From Labrenzia sp. VG12 (GTDB lineage Bacteria; Pseudomonadota; Alphaproteobacteria; Rhizobiales; Stappiaceae): a stretch of 64,000 bases of DNA. The first letter of the stretch is position 1. Each line of letters begins with the position of its first letter. Below, one piece after another: positions 34,955 to 42,872 of this stretch. The notes beneath the pieces were generated by a model. That model did no database searches. It saw only the letters and a program-made list of their open reading frames with translations, and was not told the origin of the DNA. Where the stretch lies: assembly GCF_002237595.1 (NCBI RefSeq), contig NZ_CP022529.1:3286001-3350000 (forward strand), read 5' to 3'. The translations under genes were made by a program, and so were the position numbers.

Positions 34955-35950
34955 ATGTTTCACCGGATTTTCTCTGCTTCCCGCCGCCAGTTCTTGTCTG
35001 CCGCGGCAGGCGCCTTCGCCGCTGCAGCCCTTGCCGTCAGCTTGCCGCAGACCGCTGCAGCCGAAGACAAGCTACAGGTGGTTGCGACAACCGGCATGAT
35101 TGCAGATGCCGCCAGGCAGATCGGCGGCGACACCGTCGACGTGCGTGCCCTGATGGGGCCGGGTGTCGATCCGCATGCCTATCGCCAGACGCGTTCCGAC
35201 ATTGTTGCAATGACCAAGGCGGACCTGATCCTCTGGCACGGCCTCTTCCTGGAAGCTCAGATGGAGGGCTTCTTCGAAAAGCTTGGCAAGACCCGCAATG
35301 TGGTCGCCGTTGCCGAAGCCATGCCGAAAGATCTGCTGATCAGCCATGACGACTACGCCGACAAGTTCGATCCGCATGTCTGGATGGATCCCGCCCGCTG
35401 GCAGCATGTTGTGATCGCCATCCGCGATGCCCTGATCGAGGTACGTCCGGACCAGCGCGCTGCGTTCGAAGCGAACACGGCTGCGTATCTGGAAGAAATC
35501 GAGGCACTGAATGCTTTTGCTGTCGAGGCTCTGGCAACGGTCCCCAAGGAAAGCCGCGTCCTTGTGTCCGCACATGATGCTTTCAACTATTTCGGCAAGG
35601 CCAATGATTTCGAAGTCATCGGCATTCAGGGTATCTCGACCCAGAGCGAGGCCGGCCTGCACCGCGTCGCCGAGCTGGTTGATCTGCTCGTGGATCGCAA
35701 GATCAACGCGGTCTTCGTTGAGTCTTCCGTTTCCGACCGCAGCATTCGCGCCCTGATCGAAGGGGCTGCGGCAAAGGGCCACGAGGTTGTGATCGGTGGA
35801 TCACTTTACTCTGATGCAATGGGTGAACCGGGAACCTATGAAGGCACGTATCTGGGAATGATCGACCACAACGCCACGACGATTACCCGCGCCCTCGGCG
35901 GCGAGGCGCCCGAAAAAGGCCGTCTGGGCCAGCTGGCGGAGACGATGTAA
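34955..35950 (+). CDS. Mn/Zn-type ABC transporter binding protein (ZnuA/TroA family), Tat-type signal
   Basis: A 331-residue cluster A-I metal-binding protein. The leader from ATG 34955 contains SRRQFL, fitting the twin-arginine consensus, then an Ala-rich hydrophobic stretch to TAAA. Metal ligands are visible as His in DPHAYR, His in DPHVWMDP, Glu in GISTQSEAG and Asp in LYSDAMG, the His-His-Glu-Asp set of the TroA/PsaA group that binds Mn or Zn. The His-rich loop of ZnuA is absent, which favours Mn. It is the first gene of a four-gene importer operon. The ATPase start overlaps its stop (TAATG). Confidence 0.85.
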   Translation: MFHRIFSASRRQFLSAAAGAFAAAALAVSLPQTAAAEDKLQVVATTGMIADAARQIGGDTVDVRALMGPGVDPHAYRQTRSDIVAMTKADLILWHGLFLEAQMEGFFEKLGKTRNVVAVAEAMPKDLLISHDDYADKFDPHVWMDPARWQHVVIAIRDALIEVRPDQRAAFEANTAAYLEEIEALNAFAVEALATVPKESRVLVSAHDAFNYFGKANDFEVIGIQGISTQSEAGLHRVAELVDLLVDRKINAVFVESSVSDRSIRALIEGAAAKGHEVVIGGSLYSDAMGEPGTYEGTYLGMIDHNATTITRALGGEAPEKGRLGQLAETM

Positions 35951-36771
35951 TGACCATGACGGCCCAGTCAGGCCCTGAGCTTGCTACCCTGGACGGCAGC
36001 CCGGCTGAGCCGGCGGCCGGTAAGGACAAGAGCGCCCTTCTGGTAAAGGGGCTGACGGTTTCCTATGGCACCAAGCCCGCAGTCTTCTCCGTCGATGCGA
36101 CTGTTCCGAAGGCCAGCATGTCGGCCATTATCGGCCCCAACGGCGCCGGCAAGTCGACCTTCCTGAAGGCCGTGCTCGGAATTGTACCGCGCCTGTCCGG
36201 CTCGGCCTTTGTCAGTGGGAAACCGCTGGAAACCATGCGCAGCGCCATTGCCTATGTGCCGCAGCGGGCCTCTGTCGACTGGGATTTTCCGACCCGTGTC
36301 CACGATGTTGTCACGATGGGCCAGTTCCGCCAGCTCGGCCTGCTCGGCTGGCTGCGCCCCTCCCACAAACAGAAGACCCTGGACTGCCTGGAACGTGTGG
36401 GCATGGCCGATTTTGCGGACCGGCAGATCGGCCAGCTGTCCGGCGGACAGCAGCAACGCGTCTTTCTCGCCCGGGCCCTGGCCCAGGAGGCGGATCTCTA
36501 CCTCCTGGACGAACCCTTCGCCGGCGTGGACGCCGCCACCGAAAAGGCGATCATCGATGTCCTGAAGTCGCTCAAGGCGGCGGGCAAGACAGTGGTCTGC
36601 GTGCATCACGACCTGGCGACCGTGACCGACTATTTCGATCATGTGCTCATGCTGAACATCCGCAAGATTGCGGAAGGACCTGTCGCAACGACCTTCACCG
36701 GTCCGGTTTTGCACGACACTTATGGCGGCCGGCTCGCGACAGCCCATATCGATCAGCTCAAACTGGACTGA
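35950..36771 (+). CDS. Mn/Zn-type ABC transporter ATP-binding protein
   Basis: A 273-residue ATPase. After a ~30-residue polar N-terminus come Walker A (IIGPNGAGKST), the Q-loop stretch AYVPQRASVDWDFPTRVHDV, the signature QLSGGQQQRVFLARAL, Walker B LYLLDEPFAGVDA and the H-loop CVHHDL. PQRASVDWDFP is characteristic of the Mn/Zn/Fe importer ATPases (MntB/SitB/TroB). It works in the cytoplasm with the two permeases encoded next. It overlaps the binding-protein gene, and the first permease starts three bases after it. Confidence 0.9.
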   Translation: MTMTAQSGPELATLDGSPAEPAAGKDKSALLVKGLTVSYGTKPAVFSVDATVPKASMSAIIGPNGAGKSTFLKAVLGIVPRLSGSAFVSGKPLETMRSAIAYVPQRASVDWDFPTRVHDVVTMGQFRQLGLLGWLRPSHKQKTLDCLERVGMADFADRQIGQLSGGQQQRVFLARALAQEADLYLLDEPFAGVDAATEKAIIDVLKSLKAAGKTVVCVHHDLATVTDYFDHVLMLNIRKIAEGPVATTFTGPVLHDTYGGRLATAHIDQLKLD

Positions 36772-36774
36772 GCC

Positions 36775-38001
36775 ATGCTTCCCGATTTCCTGGCCGCGTT
36801 CCTGGGGGCCCTGACCTTTCAGGCCGGCTACAACGCCGCGCTTGTGGCGATCGGCGCCACGCTGCTTGGCATGGCCGGCGGCTGCGCCGGCTGTTTCATG
36901 TTCCTGCGCAAGCGCACGCTGGTCAGTGATGCGGTCGCCCACGCCACCCTGCCCGGCGTCTGCATCGCCTTCATGCTGATGGTGTTCCTGGGCAGTGACG
37001 GCCGCAATCTGCCGGGCCTTCTGCTTGGATCCGCCGTTACAGCCGGTCTGGGTCTTTTGACCGTCGACTGGATCACCCGCCGCACCCGCCTCAGCGAAGA
37101 TGCCGCAATCGGCGCCGTTCTGTCGGTGTTTTTCGGATTTGGCGTTGTTCTGCTGACCGTCATCCAGACCCTGTCGAGCGGCAAGCAGGCCGGCCTGGAA
37201 GGATTTCTGCTTGGCTCAACCGCTGGCATGCTGTTTCAGGACGCGGTCATCATCGCGCTCGGCGGCGCACTCTCCACGGCCATCGTGGTGCTGCTCAGGC
37301 GCCCCATGACACTGGTGGCCTTCGACCCGGAACATGCCGGCGCCTCGGGCGTTCCGGTCCGGCTGATCGACCTTGCCATGATGACCGTGGTGATGATGGT
37401 GACCGTGGTCGGCCTCAAGCTTGTCGGCCTGATCCTGATCGTCTCCTCGCTGATCATCCCGTCGGTGTCCGCCAGGTTCTGGACGGATCGCTCGGACCGG
37501 CTGCTGGTCATCGCAGCTGTCGTGGGCGGTCTGGCCGGTTATGTCGGCACGGCGCTCTCCGCTGCCGCACCGAACGTACCGACCGGCCCGATCATCGTGC
37601 TGGTCAACTTCGCCTTCTTCGTCGTGTCTCTGCTGCTGTCCCCCAAGCGTGGCGTGCTGGCCGCCTATCTGCGCCACCGGAAATTCCAGGTCGATGTGCA
37701 TTTGCACCAGGGGCTGAGCGCCCTTGCCCGGGGCGAGACCATACACGAACGCCTGACCCAGAAGATCATGCGCCGCGCCGGGTATCTGCGTGACGACCTC
37801 GTCGCCACCGACAAGGGGCGGGCTGCAGCAGCCAAAACCGTTCTCGACGAAGCCCGTTGGGCCAAGGCGCGGCAGATCATTCAGGATGAAGCGATCTTTG
37901 CCAGCTATGACGGCCTGACCCCGATTGAAGCCGTCCTGACGGCGGACCAGATCCGCGACATTGATACCGCCCTGGGCACCCCCGCCCCGGTCAAGGCCTG
38001 A
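36775..38001 (+). CDS. Mn/Zn-type ABC transporter permease with C-terminal extension
   Basis: A 408-residue ABC-3 family permease. About nine hydrophobic segments cover residues 1-290, with LRKRTLVSDAVAHATLPGV, the conserved substrate-path stretch, and LKLVGLILIVSSLIIPSVSA. The last ~115 residues are soluble and helical (RHRKFQVDVHLHQGLSALAR to the end). In TroC-type permeases this region resembles a DtxR-like winged-helix and dimerisation segment, and the pattern GYLRDDLVATDKGRAAA then LTPIEAVLTADQI fits a decayed version. Usual single-domain permeases have about 280 residues. It pairs with the next permease. Confidence 0.85.
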   Translation: MLPDFLAAFLGALTFQAGYNAALVAIGATLLGMAGGCAGCFMFLRKRTLVSDAVAHATLPGVCIAFMLMVFLGSDGRNLPGLLLGSAVTAGLGLLTVDWITRRTRLSEDAAIGAVLSVFFGFGVVLLTVIQTLSSGKQAGLEGFLLGSTAGMLFQDAVIIALGGALSTAIVVLLRRPMTLVAFDPEHAGASGVPVRLIDLAMMTVVMMVTVVGLKLVGLILIVSSLIIPSVSARFWTDRSDRLLVIAAVVGGLAGYVGTALSAAAPNVPTGPIIVLVNFAFFVVSLLLSPKRGVLAAYLRHRKFQVDVHLHQGLSALARGETIHERLTQKIMRRAGYLRDDLVATDKGRAAAAKTVLDEARWAKARQIIQDEAIFASYDGLTPIEAVLTADQIRDIDTALGTPAPVKA

Positions 38002-38010
38002 GGAAACGCC

Positions 38011-38934
38011 ATGGGCGCCGAATTTGTTCAATTGAGTCTCACCCCCATCCTGATCGGACTGCTCGCGGCCATCGCCTGCGCAGTCCCTGGCAACTTTCTG
38101 CTGTTGCGCAAACAGGCTTTGATCGGCGATGCCATTTCCCATGTGGTGCTGCCGGGTATCGTCGCCGCGTTCCTGCTCACCGGCACGATCTCGACCTGGC
38201 CGATGATGCTTGGCGCAGCCGGGGCCGCCGTCGTCGCTGTTGTCATGATTGAAGCGATCCGCCGCCTTGGCCGCATCGAGACCGGCGCCGCCATGGGCGT
38301 CACCTTCACCACGCTCTTTGCAGCCGGCGTGCTGCTTCTGGAGCAGACGGACACGAGCTCGGTTCATCTCGACGTCGAACATGCGCTCTACGGCAACCTC
38401 GAAAGCCTGATCTGGCTGTCGGCCACAGGCTGGGAGTCGCTGCTTGATCCGGTCGCGCTCGCCGATCTTCCCCCGGAACTGACGCGTATGGCATTGACCA
38501 CGTTGGTCATTTTGATCCTGACCGCGCTCTTCTGGCGTGTTCTGAAGATCTCCACGTTCGATGAAGGTTACGCACGCACGCTTGGCGTCCCGGTAAAAAC
38601 ACTCGGGTTCGGCCTGGTGATCGTGTCGGCCGTTGCAGCGGTGGCCGCGTTCGATGCCGTTGGCTCCATCATCGTGATCGCCATGTTCATCTGCCCGCCT
38701 GCCGCCGCGCGCCTGATGACCAACAGGCTCGAGAGCCAGCTGGCCTGGAGCATCTTCTTTGGCGCCGGCTCCGCCATTGCGGGCTACGTGCTGGCAGGTT
38801 ACGGCCCCCTTTGGCTGGGCAGCGAACATGCTGTCAGCGCCGCCGGAATGATTGCCACCATATCCGGCCTGATCCTGGGCCTTGCCTGCCTTTACGCACC
38901 AGCCAGGTCAAAATTGACAGTAACCGAGGCCTAG
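38011..38934 (+). CDS. Mn/Zn-type ABC transporter permease
   Basis: A 307-residue ABC-3 family inner-membrane permease. LLRKQALIGDAISHVVLPG mirrors the corresponding segment of the preceding permease, and EGYARTLGVPVKTLGFGL then DAVGSIIVIAMFICPPAAAR are family signatures. It starts nine bases after the previous stop with AGGAAACGCC upstream. The two different permeases form a heterodimeric channel, as in TroCD, SitCD and MntCD systems. It is the last gene of the operon. Confidence 0.88.
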   Translation: MGAEFVQLSLTPILIGLLAAIACAVPGNFLLLRKQALIGDAISHVVLPGIVAAFLLTGTISTWPMMLGAAGAAVVAVVMIEAIRRLGRIETGAAMGVTFTTLFAAGVLLLEQTDTSSVHLDVEHALYGNLESLIWLSATGWESLLDPVALADLPPELTRMALTTLVILILTALFWRVLKISTFDEGYARTLGVPVKTLGFGLVIVSAVAAVAAFDAVGSIIVIAMFICPPAAARLMTNRLESQLAWSIFFGAGSAIAGYVLAGYGPLWLGSEHAVSAAGMIATISGLILGLACLYAPARSKLTVTEA

Positions 38935-39067
38935 ATCTCGAAGCAGAACATGTCATTTCCCACAATATTATTTAAAACACAAAGACATAGGCAAAAAATT
39001 CCCGTCTAAAATACTGTTTGTTATGTTTTTTACGCTTTGATGGAAGCATCCGTTGGCGGGGGCTTCT

Positions 39068-41107
39068 ATGGAACGTGTTGCAGCAGGACTGAGTACTGAG
39101 CATAATTTTGCTCTTCTCCTGCTTTCCGTTGTGGTTTGCCTCGGCGGAAGCGCGTTTTCACTTTACCTTCTTTCCAAAGCGCACCGGGACGCCAGCAGGA
39201 CACGATTGATCTGGCTGGTCTGGTCTGCGCTGATCGGCGCGTCCGCGATCTGGGCCGCACACATCATTGCCCTTGCCGCAATGGTTCTGCCCGCAGATGA
39301 AGGCTTCAGACTGCCCACGGCCCTGTTGGCACTGGCAGTCACGTTTGCCGGGGTGTTCGCCGGATTTGCACTTTCCACCAAACGGGACATTCGACTGGCG
39401 CCCGAATTCGGCGGCATCGTCCTCGGCCTGACCGTTGCGGTCATGGGCATGACCACTTCCGCTGCCCATGTGATTGCGGGCGCTGACAGCAATGGCGCCG
39501 GCTTCAGCTTGTGGTCCCTGCTGCTGAGCGCCTGTCTGGGGGCCATCGCCCTCAGTTTCGTGCCACAACTGCGATCAAGACGCGCCCTGTTGAGTGCAAC
39601 ACTGTTTCTGTTCCTGGCGGTGGTAACCCTGCATCTGTCCATGCCGGTGCCTGAAACCTTCGCCAGCCAGCTCGGCCTGTTGTCGCAAGCCGGCCTTCTC
39701 AGCGAAGGTCAGATGATCAGCGTGGCGTTGCTGATCTGCGCGCTCTGCGCCGCCCTTGCCGCAACAGGCTGTGAACTGGAAAAGGAACGAAAGGAAGCCG
39801 CGCGCCGGGCCTATCAGCATCTCTCGCTGCAGGACTCGCTGACCCATCTGCCGAACCGTCATTATGTGCAGAAAGTTGCCGCCGATCTTCTTAAAAAGGC
39901 CGACCAGAACGGCAAGATCTGCTCCGTGGTGCTGATCAGCCTGGACCAGTTCAAGGCGATCAACGACCTTCACGGCTACGAAGTCGGCGACATGGTCCTG
40001 TGCAGCATGGCGGAGACGCTCAAGAACAACCTCAGCGAAAAGGTTTTCATCAGCCGCTTTTACGGCGACGAGTTCCTGATCATCAACCCGGCTCTCAATT
40101 CAGAGGACGAGGCCGTCGAATTTGCCAGGCTGGTTCGTTCACTCGCCCGCCGGCCGATCCAGTGGCGGTCCTACCGCCTGTCCATCCGTTCCAGTATCGG
40201 ACTGGCGGTGTTTCCAAGAGACGGCAACGACCTGACCAAACTGGTTCAACGGGCGAATCTTGCCGCGAAACAGGCCAAGTCGATCGGCGGCAATCTCATT
40301 CAGCCCTATGTGACCGGCATGGAGGAATCCAATCGCTGGGAAACCAGCCTGGCCTCCGACCTGCGCAACGCCACCCTGGAGAACCAGCTGAGCCTGGTAT
40401 TCCAGAAACAGAATCTCACCAAAACGGGCTCCCTGATCGGCTACGAGGCACTGGTGCGCTGGCGCCACGCGGAAAAAGGACCAATCGCCCCGGAGGATTT
40501 CATTCCGATCGCGGAGCGCTCGGGCATCATTCTGGACATCGGCAACTGGGTCCTGGAAGCCGCCTGCGCGGAAGCGGCCAATTGGGCCGAACCCGTCTCG
40601 CTGGCAGTCAACGCGTCCCCCTTACAGTTTTCACGCAGCGATTTTGCCGGGCTCGTCTCCACCGTTCTGATCAAGACCGGCCTGCCGGCAGAACGCCTCG
40701 AGATCGAGCTGACCGAATCGACGCCCATCGAGGACCACGAAAGGGTTCACGAAACCATCCTGTCCCTGCGCCAGATGGGCGTCAGAGTTGCCATGGACGA
40801 TTTCGGCAAGGGGTATTCCTCGCTGAACACCCTCCAGGCGTTCCCCTTCGACAAGATCAAGGTCGACCGCGCCTTCACCCAGTCTCTGGAGACAAATCCG
40901 CACGCGAGGGCGATCTTGCGCTCCGCGATCCTGCTCGGACACAGTTTCGGAATTCCAGTGATCGCGGAAGGCGTTGAAACAGAACGGCAGTTGGAATTCC
41001 TGAAAGAAGCGGGCTGCCTGCAAGTACAAGGCTTTCTTTTTGGAAAACATGTACTTGCGTCACAGATAAAAAAGAAACAGGACAGTTTACAAAAAACCGG
41101 AAGCTGA
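39068..41107 (+). CDS. Membrane GGDEF-EAL protein with degenerate MHYT-like sensor
   Basis: About 679 residues. The N-terminal ~225 residues have roughly seven membrane segments. WAAHIIALAAM, SAAHVIAGA and VTLHLSMPV occupy spacing like the three MHYT motifs but are altered. A GGDEF domain follows, with YGDEF at about 332-336 in place of GGDEF. The EAL domain has YEALVRW, NASPLQF, ELTES, MDDFGKGYSSL, DKIKVDR and EGVE, so all key phosphodiesterase residues seem present. It therefore probably degrades c-di-GMP, while cyclase activity is doubtful. ATG 39068 follows GGGGGC. It stands immediately before tolC and the adhesin locus on the same strand as tolC. Confidence 0.85.
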   Translation: MERVAAGLSTEHNFALLLLSVVVCLGGSAFSLYLLSKAHRDASRTRLIWLVWSALIGASAIWAAHIIALAAMVLPADEGFRLPTALLALAVTFAGVFAGFALSTKRDIRLAPEFGGIVLGLTVAVMGMTTSAAHVIAGADSNGAGFSLWSLLLSACLGAIALSFVPQLRSRRALLSATLFLFLAVVTLHLSMPVPETFASQLGLLSQAGLLSEGQMISVALLICALCAALAATGCELEKERKEAARRAYQHLSLQDSLTHLPNRHYVQKVAADLLKKADQNGKICSVVLISLDQFKAINDLHGYEVGDMVLCSMAETLKNNLSEKVFISRFYGDEFLIINPALNSEDEAVEFARLVRSLARRPIQWRSYRLSIRSSIGLAVFPRDGNDLTKLVQRANLAAKQAKSIGGNLIQPYVTGMEESNRWETSLASDLRNATLENQLSLVFQKQNLTKTGSLIGYEALVRWRHAEKGPIAPEDFIPIAERSGIILDIGNWVLEAACAEAANWAEPVSLAVNASPLQFSRSDFAGLVSTVLIKTGLPAERLEIELTESTPIEDHERVHETILSLRQMGVRVAMDDFGKGYSSLNTLQAFPFDKIKVDRAFTQSLETNPHARAILRSAILLGHSFGIPVIAEGVETERQLEFLKEAGCLQVQGFLFGKHVLASQIKKKQDSLQKTGS

Positions 41108-41191
41108 TCGCAGCTGCACCCAGACTGAAAACATTGCATATTTGCACCTTGTAATTAATATCAATATTTAATCAATCCAGTAAATCCAAAT

Positions 41192-41206
41192 ATTACCCTG
41201 GGTAAT
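41192..41206. promoter_or_regulatory. Palindrome in the tolC promoter region
   Basis: ATTACCC-T-GGGTAAT, perfect 7-bp arms around one base, in a very AT-rich 193-bp spacer about 95 bp before the tolC start. It is a plausible binding site of a dimeric regulator; which one is unknown. Confidence 0.4.
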
Positions 41207-41300
41207 TGCTAATAGATATTAACCATAATTCTCGCCAACGACTTACCTTTGATTAACTATAAAAATTTACCGTAAGTGCAGACAACAAACAGGTGCTGCA

Positions 41301-42803
41301 ATGACGACCTTCTTTGCCACAAAAAAGCTGATGCACATCGCCCGATCTCATCTTGCCGGACTTCTGGCGGGCGCATCCCTTGTCAGCCTGTCCATTGCCA
41401 GTGTTCCTGCCGCGGCCCAGTCCCTGGAAGAGGCCATGGCGGCCGCCTATGCCATCAACCCCGCCCTGAAAGCCGAACGGTCGAAATACCAGGCAACCAA
41501 CCAGGGCATCTGGACCGCCCGGTCGGAATTCCTGCCGACCGTGACCGGAACCTATCTGGGTGAACACAACGCCTTTGAAACGCGCAGCGGCACCAGTGAC
41601 CGCGCCTTTTTCCATGAACTCGGCGTTTCCATGTCGCAGACGCTGTTCCAGGGCTTTGCCGGTGTCAACCGGCTGAACCAGGCGCATGAAGAAGCCAATT
41701 CCGGCCGCAACCAGCTAATCGGTGTCGAGCAGACGCTGCTCTTCAACACGGCCGACGCGTTTCTGCGCGTCTGCCGGGATCGGGCCATTCTTGCCCGGTT
41801 GAGGGCCTATACCAACGTGGTTCAGAAGGAAGTCAACGCGGCGCGAGCCCGGTACAAGTCCGGCGATGCGACCCGCACCGATATCGAGCAGGCCCTAGCC
41901 CGCCTGGCCGAAGCCCAGGGCAATTCGGACCAGGCCGTCGGTGACCTGGAAGCTTCCGAAGCCCTTTACGAACGCCTGACCGGCCAGAAACCCGGCAAGC
42001 TCGGCTGGCCCGGCATTCCGAAATCCATCGAACCGACCGGGCTCGACGACGCGATCACGGTTGCCTATCAGAACAATCCGTCCATCCGGGCTGCGACCAA
42101 CGATGCGCGCGCTGCCCGCTACGCCGCCCGGGCCGCTGTTGGCGACATGCTGCCGCGCGTCACGCTGGAAAGCGAATGGGAGAACGGTTATCGCGGCAAT
42201 CTGGGCAACCGGGACGAGGAAGACTGGCGCTTCGGCGTTCGGGTCACCGCTCCGTTCTTTACCGGCGGGCGCAACATTGCCTCCGTTCGAGAAGCCAAGT
42301 TCACGGCCGCACAGGAAGAGTACGAACTGGACGACACGCAGCAGATCATTCGCGAGAATGTCATCCGGGCGATGAAGCAGCGGGCGGCCTCCCGTCTGCG
42401 CGCGAAAGCGGGCAAGCGGGCGATCGAGGCCAACCGCCGCGCCGTCAAGGGCCTGCAGGTGGAATTCGACAGCGGCCAGCGCTCGCTTCTGGATGTTCTG
42501 GATGGCGAACGGGAGCTGCTGCTCAGCCAGGTCGATTATGTCCGTGCCCGCTATGACGCACGCATTGCCGACTTCTTCCTGCTTGCCAATATCGGCCGGC
42601 TGGCCCCGCAGCATTTCTCGATCGTCGAGGAACGCCCGGACCCGATCCCGCGCATCATGCCGGAGTTCAACACCTGGGACCTGCGCCTTGGTCCGACTGA
42701 AAACGATCCCTTCCAGAATTACGTGATCGAAGTGGCGACATCGGACCCGGTTCCGGCCCCTGTGCCTGTGGTCGAGACCCAGCCACTGCCGTCAATCAAG
42801 TAA
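41301..42803 (+). CDS. TolC-family outer-membrane channel for type I secretion
   Basis: A 500-residue protein with a signal peptide (about residues 1-39, AAA cleavage). Two outer membrane efflux repeats follow: SLEEAMAAAYAINPALKAER with SQTLFQGFAGVNRL, and LDDAITVAYQNNPSIRAATN with APFFTGGRNIASVREAK. FDSGQRSLLDVLDGERELL is the TolC-family hallmark. The trimer forms the outer-membrane exit duct. It lies tail to tail with the giant adhesin gene, with a shared terminator, and near the type I ABC and adaptor genes. It is therefore the likely third component of that exporter. Confidence 0.9.
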   Translation: MTTFFATKKLMHIARSHLAGLLAGASLVSLSIASVPAAAQSLEEAMAAAYAINPALKAERSKYQATNQGIWTARSEFLPTVTGTYLGEHNAFETRSGTSDRAFFHELGVSMSQTLFQGFAGVNRLNQAHEEANSGRNQLIGVEQTLLFNTADAFLRVCRDRAILARLRAYTNVVQKEVNAARARYKSGDATRTDIEQALARLAEAQGNSDQAVGDLEASEALYERLTGQKPGKLGWPGIPKSIEPTGLDDAITVAYQNNPSIRAATNDARAARYAARAAVGDMLPRVTLESEWENGYRGNLGNRDEEDWRFGVRVTAPFFTGGRNIASVREAKFTAAQEEYELDDTQQIIRENVIRAMKQRAASRLRAKAGKRAIEANRRAVKGLQVEFDSGQRSLLDVLDGERELLLSQVDYVRARYDARIADFFLLANIGRLAPQHFSIVEERPDPIPRIMPEFNTWDLRLGPTENDPFQNYVIEVATSDPVPAPVPVVETQPLPSIK

Positions 42804-42820
42804 TCATACGACAGCACACA

Positions 42821-42850
42821 AAAAGGCGGGTCCAAGAGGACCCGCCTATT
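42821..42850. terminator. Bidirectional terminator between tolC and the adhesin gene
   Basis: GGCGGGTCC-AAGA-GGACCCGCC, with AAAAA on the left and a T-rich TATTGTT on the right. It can stop transcription arriving from either side. Confidence 0.8.
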
Positions 42851-42872
42851 GTTCTGTCAACTGGACTTGTCG

